Source of the DNA: Aristolochia californica
Taxonomy: Eukaryota; Streptophyta; Magnoliopsida; Piperales; Aristolochiaceae
Assembly: GCA_029961685.1 (NCBI GenBank)
Contig: JARWKL010000007.1
Coordinates: 14,889,013-14,953,012 of the forward strand
DNA length: 64,000 nt
Direction: 5' to 3'
The number at the start of each line of letters is the position of its first letter. The first letter of the stretch is position 1. The translations under genes were made by a program, and so were the position numbers. Below, one piece after another: positions 49,838-61,950 of this stretch. The notes below the pieces were generated by a model. It was not told the DNA's origin. It did no database searches and was given only the letters and a program-made list of their open reading frames with translations.

Positions 49838-50511
49838 GGGATGAAGGGAGAGCGAAAAACTCGAAGTTTTGATTTAAGAAAAATGTGTACATCTAAAACG
49901 AAAATGCACAATGCACATATGTAGAGAGAGATAATTCCAAAGAGTGTCTGTATGTTTTAGGTATCGTATGCACTCTTTCATTTTTATATCTAAGGTTTTG
50001 CAATCGTCGGGAAACGGGGGAGGCGGGCGATTTTTAACCGAGTGTTGACTTAAAATCCATAAGGCATTTCTTATAAAAATATAGCCCGTTACGCATGACA
50101 AATCACTTTACAATCATCTATGATTGGTAGCTCAACTTTTTGAATATGGGCAAAATAATGGCTTGTTTGACTCAGGCAAATATCCCATCGCATGTTCACA
50201 TGAGAATTTAATGAGCGTTCGTTATTCTTTTTAAAATCTTTGGATCCATAGGTCATTTGAATCTTTAACATGTTTCTGGCATGCATATCCATTTTTAAAA
50301 CATGTGTAGAAAAAATCTCCTTCATGTAAAATTCCATGCTATTAGTTTTGGACTAGTGGAATTTCCCAAACTTGGATAACGAAACTTTTGTTTTCATTTG
50401 TGGTGTGTGAATAAATTTTCTTCATTTACTTTTTTTATAGTTTTAAACTTTTTTCGTACATTAACTATGAAATTTTCATTTTGCGGTGATCTATTTGCCT
50501 TTTTTGTTTAC
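49838..50511 (+). repeat. Single-monomer unit: A/C hybrid
   Basis: A head from 49838, switching to C near 49940-49950 (GTCTGTATGTTTTAGG) and ending as C. It is 674 bp, so two monomers' worth was lost in register. It is the only A/C hybrid I found. Confidence 0.83.
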
Positions 50512-52520
50512 GGGATGAAGGGAGAGCGAAAAACTCGAAGTTTTGATTTAATAAAAATGTGTACATCTAAAACGGAAATACAAAATGCACATATGTAGAG
50601 AGAGATAATTCCAAAGAGTGTCTGTAATTTTTAGGGATTGTAAGCACCTTTTCGTTTTTATATCTCAGGTTTTCAATCGTCGAGAATAATGGGTTGCAGA
50701 GGATTTTTAACTGAGTGTTGAATTGCAATCCATATGTCATTTCATACAAAAATATAGCCCGTTACGCATGATAAATCACATTACAATCATTAATTATGTC
50801 AGCTTTTTGCAAATGGGCAAAATAATGGCATGTTTGACTCGGGTAAATATCCCACCGCAAGTTCACTTGAGAATTTAATGAGCGTTTGTTATTCTATTTA
50901 AAAGTTTTGCATCCATAGCTCATTTGAATCTTTAACATTTTTCAAACAGGCATATCCATTTTTAAAACATGTGTGGATGAAATCTCTTTCTTGCCAAATT
51001 TCAAGCTATTAGAGTTAAACTAGTGGAATTTCCCAAAATTGGATAACAAAACTTTTGTGTTCATTTGTGTTGGGTGAATAAATTTTCTTTATTTATATTT
51101 GTTATTGTTTTAAATTTTATCCATACATTTAAAATTTTCAATTTGTTGTAAGCTTTTTGCCTTGTTCATTTTCGGGATGAAGCGAGAGCGAAAAGTCAAA
51201 GTTTTGATTTAAGAAAAAAGTGTACATCTCAAATGGAAAAGCACAATTCACAATTGTAGGGAGAGATAATTCCAAAGAGTGTCTATAATTTTTAGGGATT
51301 GTAAGCTCTTTTTAGTTTTTATATCTCAGGTTTTGCAATCGTCGGGAAAAATTGGTGGCAGAGGACTTTTAACTGAGTGTCGAATTGCAATCCATAAGTC
51401 ATTTCATACAAAAATATAGCCCGTTACGCATGATAAATCACTTTACAATCATCTATGATTGTTAGATCAAATTTTTGAAAATGGGCAAAATAATGACTTG
51501 TTAGACTCGGGTAAATATCCCACCGCACGTTCACTTGAGAATTTAATGAGCGTTTGTTATTCTCTTTAAAAGCTTTGGCCCCATAGGTCATTTGAATCTT
51601 TAACATGTTTCAAGCATGCATATCCATTTTTAAAACATGTGTAGAAAAAATCTCCTTCATGTAAAATTCCAAGCTTAATAGGTTTGGACTAATGGAATTT
51701 CCCAAACTTGGATAGCAAAACTTTTGTGTTCATTTGTGGTGTGTGAATAGATATTTTTTATTTAAATTAGTTATTATTTTAAATATTTTCCACACATCAA
51801 CTATAAAAGTTTTATTTTGTTGTGATCTTTTTTGCCCTTTTGTTTACGGGATTAAGGGGGAGCGAAAACTCAAAGTTCTGATTTAAGAAAAAAGTGTACG
51901 TCTAAAATGGAAATGCACAATGCACAAATATAGAGAGAGATATTTCCTAAGAGTGTCTGTATGTTTTAGGGATCGTATGCACTTTTTCGTTTTTATATCT
52001 AAGGTTTTCCAATCGTCGGGAAACGGGGGAGGTAGGCGATTTTTAACTGAGTGTTGACTTCAAATCCATAAGTCATTTCTTTCAAAAAATAAAGCGCGTT
52101 ACGCATGACAAATCACTTTACAATCACCTATGATTATTAGCTCAACTTTTTGAATATGGGCAAAAAAAATGGCTTGTTTGACTCGGGCAAATATCCCACC
52201 GGACGTTCACTTGAGAATTTAATGAGCGTTTGTTATTCTCTTTAAAAGCTTTGGATCCATAGGTCATTTGAATCTTTAACATGTTTTTGACATGCATATC
52301 CATTTTTAAAACATGTGTAGAAAAAAATCCTTCATGTAAAATTCCAAGATATTAGTGGTGGACTAGTGGAATTTTCCAAACTTGATAACAAAACTTTTGT
52401 GTTCATTTGTGGTGTGTGAATAAATTTTCTTCATTTACTTTTTTTATTTTTTTAAACTTTTTCCGTACATCAACTATGAAATTTTCATTTGGCTGTGATC
52501 TATTAGCCTTTTATTTTTAC
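50512..52520 (+). repeat. HOR trimer A-B-C (anchors 50512, 51174, 51848)
   Basis: 2,009 bp. The A tail has AACATTTTTCAAACAGGC and CATACATTTAAAATTTTC, both shared with the A tail of the next trimer. Confidence 0.92.
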
Positions 52521-52869
52521 GGGATGAAGGGAGAGCGAAAAACTCGAAGTTTTGATCAAAGAAAAATGTGTACATGTAAAACGGAAATGCACAATGCACA
52601 TATGTAGAGAGAGATAATTTCAAAGAGTGTTAGTAATTTTTAGGGATTGTAAGCACCTTTTCGTTTTTATATCTCAGCTTTTGCAATCGTCGGGAAAAAT
52701 GGGTTGCGGAGGATTTTTAACTGAGTGTTGAATTGCTATCCATAAGTCATTGCAAACAAAAATATAGCCTGTTACGCATGATAAATCACATTACAATCAT
52801 CTATGATTAATTATGTCAGCTTTTTGGAAATGGGCGAAATAATGGCATGTTTGACTCGGGTAAATATCC
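52506..52869 (+). repeat. 364-bp identical duplication, copy 1
   Basis: Identical by reading to 54525-54888 at an offset of 2,019 bp, with mismatches immediately outside both edges. It covers the first half of an A monomer with its private variants. Confidence 0.93.
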
Positions 52870-54539
52870 CACCGCAAGTTCAATTGAGAATTTAATGAGC
52901 GTTTGTTATTCTATTTAAAAGCTTTGCATCCATAGCTCATTTGCATCTTTAACATTTTTCAAACAGGCATATCCATTTTTAAAACAAGTGTGGATGAAAT
53001 CTCTTTCTTGCCAAATTTCAAGCTATTAGAGTTAAACTAGTGGAATTTCCAAAAATTGGATAACAAAACTTTTGTGTTCATTTTTTTTGGGTGAATAAAT
53101 TTTCTTTATTTATATTTGTTATTGTTTTAAATTTTTTCCATACATTTAAAATTTTCAATTTGTTGTAAGTTTTTTGCCTTGTTCGTTTTCGGGATGAAGG
53201 GAGAGCGAAAAGTCAAAGTTTTGATTTAAGAAAAAAGTGTACATCTCAATGGAAAAGCACAATGCACAATTGTAGGGAGAAATAATTCCAAAGAGTGTCT
53301 GTAATTTTTAGGGATTGTAAGCTCTTTTTAGTTTTTATATCTCAGGTTTTGCAATCGTCGGGAAAAATTGGTGGCAGAGGACTTTTAACTGAATGTCGAA
53401 TTGCAATCCATAAGTCATTTCATACAAAAATATAGCCCGTTATGCATGATAAATCACTTTACAATCATCTATGATTGTTAGATCAAATTTTTGAAAATGG
53501 GCAAAATAATGACTTGTTAGACTCGGGTAAATATCCCACTGCACGTTCACTTGAGAATTTAATGAGCATTTGTTATTCTCTTTAAAAGCTTTGGATGCAT
53601 AGGTAATTTGAATCTTTAACATGTTTCAAGCATGCACATCCATTTTTGAAACATGTGTAGAAAAAATCTCCTTCTTGTAAAATTCCAAGCTTAATAGGGT
53701 TGGACTAATCGAATTTCCCAAACTTGGATAACAAAACTTTTGTGTTCATTTGTGGTGTGTTAATAGATATTTTTTATTTACATTAGTTATTATTTTAAAT
53801 ATTTTTCACACATCAACTAAAATTTTTTTATTTTTTTGTGAACTTTTTTGCCTTTTTTGTTTAAAGGATGTAGAGGGAGCGAAAACTCAAAGTTCTGATT
53901 TAAGAAAAAGGTATACATCTAAAATGGATATGTACAACGCACAAATGTAGAGAGCGATATTTCAAAAGAGTGTCTATATGTTTTAGGGATCGTATGCACT
54001 TTTTCATTTTTATATCTAAGGTTTTGCAATCGTCGGGAAACGGGGGAGGCGAGCGATTTTTAACTGAGTGTTGACTTCAAATCCATAAGTCATTTCTTAC
54101 AAAAATATAGCCCGTTACGCATGACAAATCACTTTAAAATCACCTATGGTTGTTAGTTCAACTTTTTAAATATGGGCAAAATAATGGCTTGTTTGACTCG
54201 GGCAAATATCCCACCGCACGTTCACTTGAGAATTTAATGAGCGTTTGTTATTCTCTTTAAAAGCTTTGGATCCATAGGTCATTTGAATCTTTAACATGTT
54301 TCTGGCATGCATATCCATTTTTAAAACATGGGTAGAAAAAATCTCCCTTATGTAAAATTCCAAGATATTAGTTTTGGACTAGTGGAATTTCCCAAACTTG
54401 GATAACAAAACTTTTGTGTTCATTTGTGGTGTGTGAATAAATTTTCTTCATTTAATTTTTTTTATTTTTTTTAAACTTTTTCCGTACATCAACTATGAAA
54501 TTTTCATTTTGCTGTGATCTATTTGCCTTTTATTTTTAC
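52521..54539 (+). repeat. HOR trimer A-B-C (anchors 52521, 53191, 53865)
   Basis: 2,019 bp. The A head carries TTTGATCAAAGAAAAATG and TACATGTAAAACGG, shared only with the A at 54540. The C anchor is strongly altered (AGGATGTAGAGGG). Confidence 0.9.
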
Positions 54540-54888
54540 GGGATGAAGGGAGAGCGAAAAACTCGAAGTTTTGATCAAAGAAAAATGTGTACATGTAAAA
54601 CGGAAATGCACAATGCACATATGTAGAGAGAGATAATTTCAAAGAGTGTTAGTAATTTTTAGGGATTGTAAGCACCTTTTCGTTTTTATATCTCAGCTTT
54701 TGCAATCGTCGGGAAAAATGGGTTGCGGAGGATTTTTAACTGAGTGTTGAATTGCTATCCATAAGTCATTGCAAACAAAAATATAGCCTGTTACGCATGA
54801 TAAATCACATTACAATCATCTATGATTAATTATGTCAGCTTTTTGGAAATGGGCGAAATAATGGCATGTTTGACTCGGGTAAATATCC
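54525..54888 (+). repeat. 364-bp identical duplication, copy 2
   Basis: Second copy. Its right edge is also the point where A turns into B: AAATATCC is followed directly by GCACGTTCAC, with 4 bp (CACC) of the usual sequence lost. Confidence 0.93.
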
Positions 54889-55880
54889 GCACGTTCACTT
54901 GAGAATTTAATGAGTGTTTGTTATTCTCTTTAAAAGCTTTGGATCCATAGGTCATTTGAATCTTTAACATGTTTCAAGCATGCATATCCATTTTTAAAAC
55001 AAGTGTAGAAAAAATCTCGTTCATGTAAAATTCCAAGCTTAATAGGGCTAATGGAATTTGACAAACTTGGATAACAAAACTTTTGAGTTCATTTGTGGTG
55101 TGTGAATAGATATTTTTTATTTACATTAGTTATTATTTTAAATATTTTCCACACATCAACTATAAAATTTTTATTTTGTTGTGATCTTTTTTGCCTTTTT
55201 TGTTTATGGGATGAAGGGGGAGCGAAAACTCAAAGTTCTGATTGAAGAAAAAAGTGTACATCTAAAATGGAAATGCACAATGCACAAATGTAGCGAGAGA
55301 TATTTCAAAAGAGTGTTTGTATGTTTTTGGGATCGTATGCACTTTTTCATTTTTATATCTAAGGTTTTGCAATCGTCGGGAAACGGGGGAGGCGGGCAAT
55401 TTTTAACTGAGTGTTGACTTCAAATCCATAAGTCATTTTTAACTAAAATATAGCCTGTTACGCTTGACAAATCACTTTACAATCACCTATGACTGTTAGC
55501 TCAACTTTTTGAATATGGGCAAAATAATGACTTGTTTATCTCGGGCAAATTTCCCACCGCATGTTCACTTGAGAATTTAATGAGCGTTTGTGATTCTCTT
55601 TAAAAGCTTTGGATCCACAGGTAATTTGAATCTTTAACATGTTTCTGGCGTGTATATCCATTTTTAAAACATGTGAAGAAAAAATCTCCTTCATGTAAAA
55701 TTCCAAGATATTAGTTTTGGACTAGTGGAATTTCGCAAACTTGGATAACAAAACTTTTGTGTTCATTTGTGGTGTGTGAATAAATTTTCTTCATTTACTT
55801 TTTTTATTGTTTTAAACTTTTTCCGTACATCAACTATGAAATTTTCATTTTGTAGTGATCTATTTGCCTTTTTTGTTTAC
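54540..55880 (+). repeat. HOR dimer A/B hybrid + C
   Basis: A head to 54888, then B tail, then C at 55208. It is 1,341 bp, close to two monomers. The joint is at matching monomer positions apart from the 4-bp loss. Confidence 0.85.
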
Positions 55881-56284
55881 GGGATCAAGGGAGAGCGAAA
55901 AACTCGAAGTTTTGATTTAAGGAAAATGTGTACATCTAAAACGGAAATGCACAATGCACATATGTAGAGAGAGATAATTCCAAAGAGTGTCTGTAATTTT
56001 TACGGATTGTAACCTCCTTTTCGTTTTTATATCTCAGGTTTTGCAATCGTCGAGAAAAATGGGTTGCGGAGGATTTTTAACTGAGTGTTGAGTTGTAATC
56101 CATAAGTCATTTCATACAAAAATATAGCCCATTACACATAATAAATCACTTTACAATCATCTATGATTGTTAGATCAAATTTTTGAGAATGGGCAAAATA
56201 ATGACTTGTTAGACTCGGGTAAATATCACACCGCACGTTCACTTGAGAATTTAATGAGCGTTTGTTATTCTCTTTAAAAGCTTT

Positions 56285-56617
56285 GGATCCATAGGTCATT
56301 TGAATCTTTAACATGTTTCTAGCATGCATATCCATTTTAAAAACATGTGTAGAAAAAATCTCCTTCATGTAAAATTCCAAGCTTAATAGGGTGGGACTAA
56401 TGGAATTTCCCAAACTTGGATAACAAAACTTTTGTGTTCATTTGTAGTGTGTGAATAGATATTTTTTAATTACATTAGTTATTATTTTAAATATTTTCCA
56501 CACATCAACTATAAAAATTTTATTTTGTTCTGATCTTTTTTGCCTTTTTTGTTTACGGGATGAAGGGGGAGCGAAAGCTCAAAGTTCTGATTTAAGAAAA
56601 AAGTGTACATCTAAAAT
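56285..56617 (+). repeat. 333-bp tandem duplication, copy 1
   Basis: Matches 56960-57292 at an offset of 675 bp (one monomer) with one difference seen near 57210 (CTCTTTTG versus CTTTTTTG). It shares the private markers TTCTAGCATGC, GGGTGGGACTAATGG and TTTTAATTACATTAG. Confidence 0.92.
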
Positions 56618-56959
56618 GGAAATGCACAATGCACAAATGTAGAGAGAGATATTTCAACAGAGTTTCTGTATGTTTTAGGGATCGTATGCAATTTTTCGTT
56701 TTTATATCTAAGGTTTTGCAATGGTCGGGAAACGGGGGAGGCGGGCGATTTTTAACTGAGGGTTGACTTCAAATCCATAAGTCATTTCTTACAAAAATAT
56801 AGCCCGTTACGCATGAAAAATCACTTTACAATCACCTATGATTGTCAGCTCAACTTTTTGAATATGGGCAAACTAATGGCTTGTTTGACTCGGCCAAATA
56901 TCCCACCGCACGTTCACTTGAGAATTTAATGAGCGTTTGTTATTCTCCTTAAAAGCTTC

Positions 56960-57292
56960 GGATCCATAGGTCATTTGAATCTTTAACATGTTTCTAGCAT
57001 GCATATCCATTTTAAAAACATGTGTAGAAAAAATCTCCTTCATGTAAAATTCCAAGCTTAATAGGGTGGGACTAATGGAATTTCCCAAACTTGGATAACA
57101 AAACTTTTGTGTTCATTTGTAGTGTGTGAATAGATATTTTTTAATTACATTAGTTATTATTTTAAATATTTTCCACACATCAACTATAAAAATTTTATTT
57201 TGTTCTGATCTTTTTTGCCTCTTTTGTTTACGGGATGAAGGGGGAGCGAAAGCTCAAAGTTCTGATTTAAGAAAAAAGTGTACATCTAAAAT
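56960..57292 (+). repeat. 333-bp tandem duplication, copy 2
   Basis: Second copy, in the next monomer. It explains the C/B hybrid followed by another C as one recent unequal exchange or conversion between adjacent monomers. Confidence 0.92.
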
Positions 57293-57904
57293 GCAAATGC
57301 ACAATGCAAAAATGTATTGAGAGATATTTTCAAAGATTGTCTGTATGTTTTAGGGATCGTATGCACTTTTTCATTTTTCTATCTAAGGTTTTGCAATCGT
57401 CGGGAAACGGGGGAGGCGAGCGATTTTTAACTGAGTGTTGACTTCAAATCCATATGTCATTTCTTAAAAAAATATAGCCCATTTCGCATGTCAAATCACT
57501 TTACAATCACCTATGATTGTTAGCTCAATTTTTTGAATATGGGCAAAATAATGGCTTGTTTGACTCGGGCAAATATCCCACCGCACGTTCACTTGAGAAT
57601 TTAATGAGCGTTTGTTATTCTCTTTAAAAGCTTTGGATCCATAGGTAATTTGAATCTTTAACATGTTTCTGGCATGCATATCCATTTTTAAAACATGTGT
57701 AGAAAAAATCTCCTTCATGTAAAATTCCAAGATATTAGTTTTGGACTAGTGGAATTTCCGAAACTTGGATAACAAAACTTTTGTTTTTATTTGTGGTGTG
57801 TGAATAAATTTTCTTGATTTACTTTTTTTATTGTTTTAAACTTTTTCCGTGCATCAACTACGAAATTTTCATTTTGTAGTGATCTCTTTGCCTTTTTTGT
57901 TTAC

Positions 57905-59928
57905 GGGATGAAGGGAGAGCGAAAAACTCGAAGATTTGATTTAAGAAAAATGTGTACATCTAAAAGGGAAATGCACAATGCACATATGTAGAGAGAGATA
58001 ATTCCAAAGAGTGTCTATAATTTTTAGGGATTGTAACCACCTTTTCGTTTTTATATCTCAGGTTTTGCAATCGTCGGAAAAAATGGGTTGCGAAGGATTT
58101 TTAACTGAGTGTTGAAATTGCAATCCATAAGTCTTTTCCTACAAAAATATAGCCCGTTATGCATGATAAATCACATTACAATCATCTATGATTAATTATG
58201 TCAGCTTTTTGCAAATGGGCAAAATAATGGCATGTTTGACTCGGGTAAATATCCCACCGCAAGTTCACATGAGAATTTAATGAGCGTTTGTTATTCTCTT
58301 TAAAAGCTTTGCATCCATAGCTCTTTTGCATCTTTAACATGTTTCAAACATTCATATCCATTTTTAAAACATGTGTGGATGAAATCTCTTTCTTGCAAAA
58401 TTCCAAGCTATAAGGGTTAAACTAGTGAAATTTCCAAAAATTGGACAACAAAACTTTTGTGTTCATTTGTTTTGGGTGAATAAATTTTCTTTTTTTATAT
58501 TTGTTATTGTTTTAAATTTTTTCCATACATCAACTATAAAATTTATATTTTGTTGTAAGCTTTTTGCCTTGTTTGTTTTCGGGATGAAGCGAGAGCGAAA
58601 AGTCAAAGTTTTGATTTAAGAAAAAAGTGTACATCTAAAAAGGAAAAGCACAATGCACAATTGTAGGGAGAGATAATTCCAAAGAGTGTCTATAATTTTT
58701 AGGGATTGTAAGCTCTTTTTAGTTTTTATATCTCAGGTTTTGCAATCGTCGGGAAAAATTGGTGGCAGAGGATTTTTAACTGAGTGTTGAATTGCAATCC
58801 ATAAGTCATTTCATACAAAAATATAGCCCGTTACGCATGATAAATCACTTTACAATCATCTATGATTGTTAGATCACATTTTTGAAAATGGGCAAAATAG
58901 TGACTTGTTAGACTCGGGTAAATATCCCACTGAACGTTCACTTGAGAATTTAATGAGCGTTTGTTATTCTTGTTAAAAGCTTTGGATCGATAAGTCATTT
59001 GAATCTTTAACATGTTTCAAGCATGCATATCCATTTTTAAAACATGTGTAGAAAAAATCTCCTTCATGTAAAATTTCAAGCTTAATAGGGTTGGACTAAT
59101 GGAATTTCCCAAACATGGATAACAAAAATTTTGTGTTCATTTGTGGTGTGTGAATAGATATTTTTTATTTATATTAGTTATTATTTTAAATATTTTCCAC
59201 ACATCAACTATAAAATTTTTATTTTGTTGTGATCTTTTTTGCCTTTCTTTTTTACATGATGAAGGGGGTGCGAAAACTCAAAGTTCTGATTTAACAAAAA
59301 AGTCTACATCTAAAATGGAAATGCACAATGTACAAATGTAGAGAGAGATATTTAAAAAAAGTGTCGCTTTGTTTTAGGGATCGTATGCACTTTTTCGTTT
59401 TTATATCTAAGATTTTGCAATCATTGGGAAACGAGGGAGGCGGGCGATTTTTAACTGAGTGTTGACTTCAAATCCATCACTCATTTCTTACAAAAATATA
59501 TCCCGTTACACATGAAAAATCACTTTACAATCACCTATGATTGTTAGCTCAACTTTTTTAATATGGGCAAAATAATGACTTGTTTGACTCGGGTAAATAT
59601 CCCACCGCACGTTCAGTTGAGAATTTAATGAGCGTTTGTTATTCTGTTTAAAAAATTTGGATCCATAGGTCATTTGAATCTTTATCATGTTTCTTGCTTG
59701 CATATCCATTTTTAAAACATGTGTAGAAAAAATCTCCTTCATGTAAAATTCCAAGATATTAGTTTTGGACTAGTGGAATTGCCCAAACTTGGGTAACAAA
59801 ACTTTTGTGTTCAATTGTGGTGTGTAAACTAATTTTCTTCATTTACTTTTTTTATTGTTTTAAACTTTTTCCGTACATCAACTATGAAATTTTCATTTTG
59901 TGGTGATCTATTTGCCTTTTTTGTTTAC
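57905..59928 (+). repeat. HOR trimer A-B-C (anchors 57905, 58581, 59256)
   Basis: 2,024 bp. The C anchor is mutated (ACATGATGAAGG) and its head reads GGGGGTGCG. Confidence 0.92.
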
Positions 59929-60602
59929 GGGATGAAGGGAGAGCGAAAAACTCAAAGTTTTGATTTAAGAAAAATGTGTACATCTAAAAGGGAAATGCAC
60001 AATGCACATATGTAGAGAGATAATTCCAAAGAGTGTATGTAATTTTTAGGGATTGTAAGCACCTTTTCGTTTTTATGGCTCAGGTTTTGCAATCGTCGGG
60101 AAAAATGGGCTGCGGAGGATTTTTAACTGAGTGTTGAATTGAAATCCATAAGTCATTTCATACAAAAATATAGCCCGTTACGTGTGATAAATCACATTAC
60201 AATCATCTATGATTAATTATGTCAGCCTTTTGCAAATGAGCAAAATAATGGCATGTTTGACTCGGGTAAATATCCCACCGCAAGTTCACTTGAGAATTTA
60301 ATGAGTGTTTGTTATTCCCTTTAAAAGCTTTGCATACATAGCTCATTTGCATCTTTAACATGCTTCAAACATGCATATCCATTTTTAAAACATGTGTGGA
60401 TGAAATCTCTTTCTTGCAAAATTCCAAGCTATTAGGATTAAACTAGTGGAATTTCCCAAAATTGGATAACATAACTTCCGTGTTCATTTGTGTTGGGTGA
60501 ACAAATTTTCTTTATTTATATTTGTTATAGTTTTAAATTTTTTCCATACATCAACTATAAAATTTTCATTTTGTTGTAAGCTTTTTGCCTTGTTTGTTTT
60601 TC
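59929..60602 (+). repeat. Exemplar type A monomer (674 bp)
   Basis: Representative A monomer. Diagnostic pieces after the anchor are GAGCGAAAAACTC, CACATATGTAGAGAG, TAAGCACCTTTTCG, GATTAATTATGTCAGC, GCAAGTTCAC, GCTTTGCAT, CATGTTTCAAACATG-like and GTGTGGATGAAATC. The 3' end reads GTTGGGTGAA followed by TTTCTTTATTTATATTTG. Relative to B and C it reads GCATCC where they have a BamHI-like GGATCC. A is normally followed by B. Confidence 0.9.
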
Positions 60603-61276
60603 GGGATGAAGGAAGAGCGAAAAGTCAAAGTTTTGAATTAAAAAAAAATGTACATCTAAAATGGAAAATCACAATGCACAATTGTAGGGAGAGATAATTC
60701 CAAAGAGTTTCTGTAATTTTTAGGGATTGTAAGCTCTTTTTAGTATTTATATCTCAGGTTTTGCAATCGTCGGGAAAAATTGGTGGCAGTGGATTTTTAA
60801 CTGAGTGTTGAATTGCAATCCATAAGTCATTTCATACAAAAATATAGCCCGTTACGCATGATAAATCTCTTTACAATCATCTATGATTGTTAGATCAAAT
60901 TTTTGAAAATGGGCAAAAATAATGACTTGTTAGGCTCGGGTAAATATCCCACAGCACGGTCACTTGAGAATTTAATGAGCATTTGTTATTCTCTTTAAAA
61001 GCTTAGGATCCATTGGTCATTTGAATCTTTAACATGTTTCAAGCATGCATATCCATTTTTAAAACATGTGTAGAAAAAATCTCCTTCATGAAAATTCCAA
61101 GCTTAATAGGGTTGGACTAATGGAATTTCCCAAACTTGGATAACAAAACTTTTATGTTCATTTGTGGTGTGTGAATAGATATTTTTTATTTACATTAGTT
61201 ATTATTTTAAATATTTTACACACATCAACTATAAAAATTTTATTTTGTTGTGATCTTTTTTGCCTTTCTTGTTAAT
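60603..61276 (+). repeat. Exemplar type B monomer (674 bp)
   Basis: Representative B monomer. Diagnostic pieces are GCGAAAAGTCAAAG, CACAATTGTAGGGAGAG, TAAGCTCTTTTTAG, ATTGGTGGCAG, GATTGTTAGATCAAAT, TTAGGATCC/TTTGGATCC, CATGTTTCAAGCATGC and GTGTAGAAAAAATCTCC. The 3' end reads GGTGTGTGAATAGATATTTT. B is normally followed by C. Confidence 0.9.
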
Positions 61277-61950
61277 GGGATGAAGGGGGAGCGAAAACTC
61301 AAAGTTCTGATTTAAGAAAAAAGTGTACATCTAAAATGGAAATGCACAATGCACAAATTTAGAGAGAGATATTTCCAAAGAGTGTCTGTATATTTTAGGG
61401 ATTGTATGCACTTTTTTCGTTTTTATATCGAAGGTTTTGCAATCGTCGGGAAACGAGGGAAGTGGGCGAATTTTAACTGAGTGGTGACTTCAAATCCATA
61501 AGTCATTTCTTACAAAAATATAGCCGGTTATGCATGACAAATCACTTTACAAACATCTATGATTGTTAGCTCAACTTTTTGAATATGGGTAAAATAATTG
61601 CTTGTTTGACTCACGCAAATATCCCACCGCACGTTCACTTGAGAATTTAATGGGCGTTTGTTATTCTCTTTAAAAGCATTAGATCCATAGGTCATTTGAA
61701 TCTTTAACATGTTTCTGGCATGCATATCCATTTTTAAAACTTGTGTAGAAAAAATCTCCTTCATGTAAAATTCCAAGATATTAGTTTTGCACTAATGCAA
61801 TTTCCAAAACTAAAATAACGAAACTTTTGTGTTCATATGTGGTGTGTGAAAAATTTTCTTCATTTACTTTTTTTATTGTTTTAAACTTTTTTCTATACAT
61901 CAACTATGAAATATTCATTTTGCTGTGATCTATTTGCCTTTTTCATTTAT
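61277..61950 (+). repeat. Exemplar type C monomer (674 bp)
   Basis: Representative C monomer. Diagnostic pieces are GGGGGAGCGAAAACTC, AAAGTTCTG, AGAGAGATATTTCC, a GGGATCGTATGCAC-like stretch, a G-rich island near offset 170, GACTTCAAATCC, GATTGTTAGCTCAACT, CATGTTTCTGGCATGC and GATATTAGTTTTG. The 3' end reads TTTTCTTCATTTAC. The first half is the most diverged of the three types. C is normally followed by A. Confidence 0.9.

Larger units (their letters stand above)
55881..57904 (+). repeat. HOR unit A/B hybrid, C/B hybrid, C
   Basis: Anchors are at 55881, 56557 and 57232. The first monomer switches A to B between about 56090 and 56150. The second starts as C but its tail returns to the B-type ending, so a second C follows. 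The 2,024-bp length equals a normal trimer although the composition differs. Confidence 0.82.
59929..61950 (+). repeat. HOR trimer A-B-C (anchors 59929, 60603, 61277)
   Basis: 2,022 bp, three monomers of exactly 674 bp each. This is the cleanest trimer in the window and is used here as reference for the three types. Confidence 0.93.
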
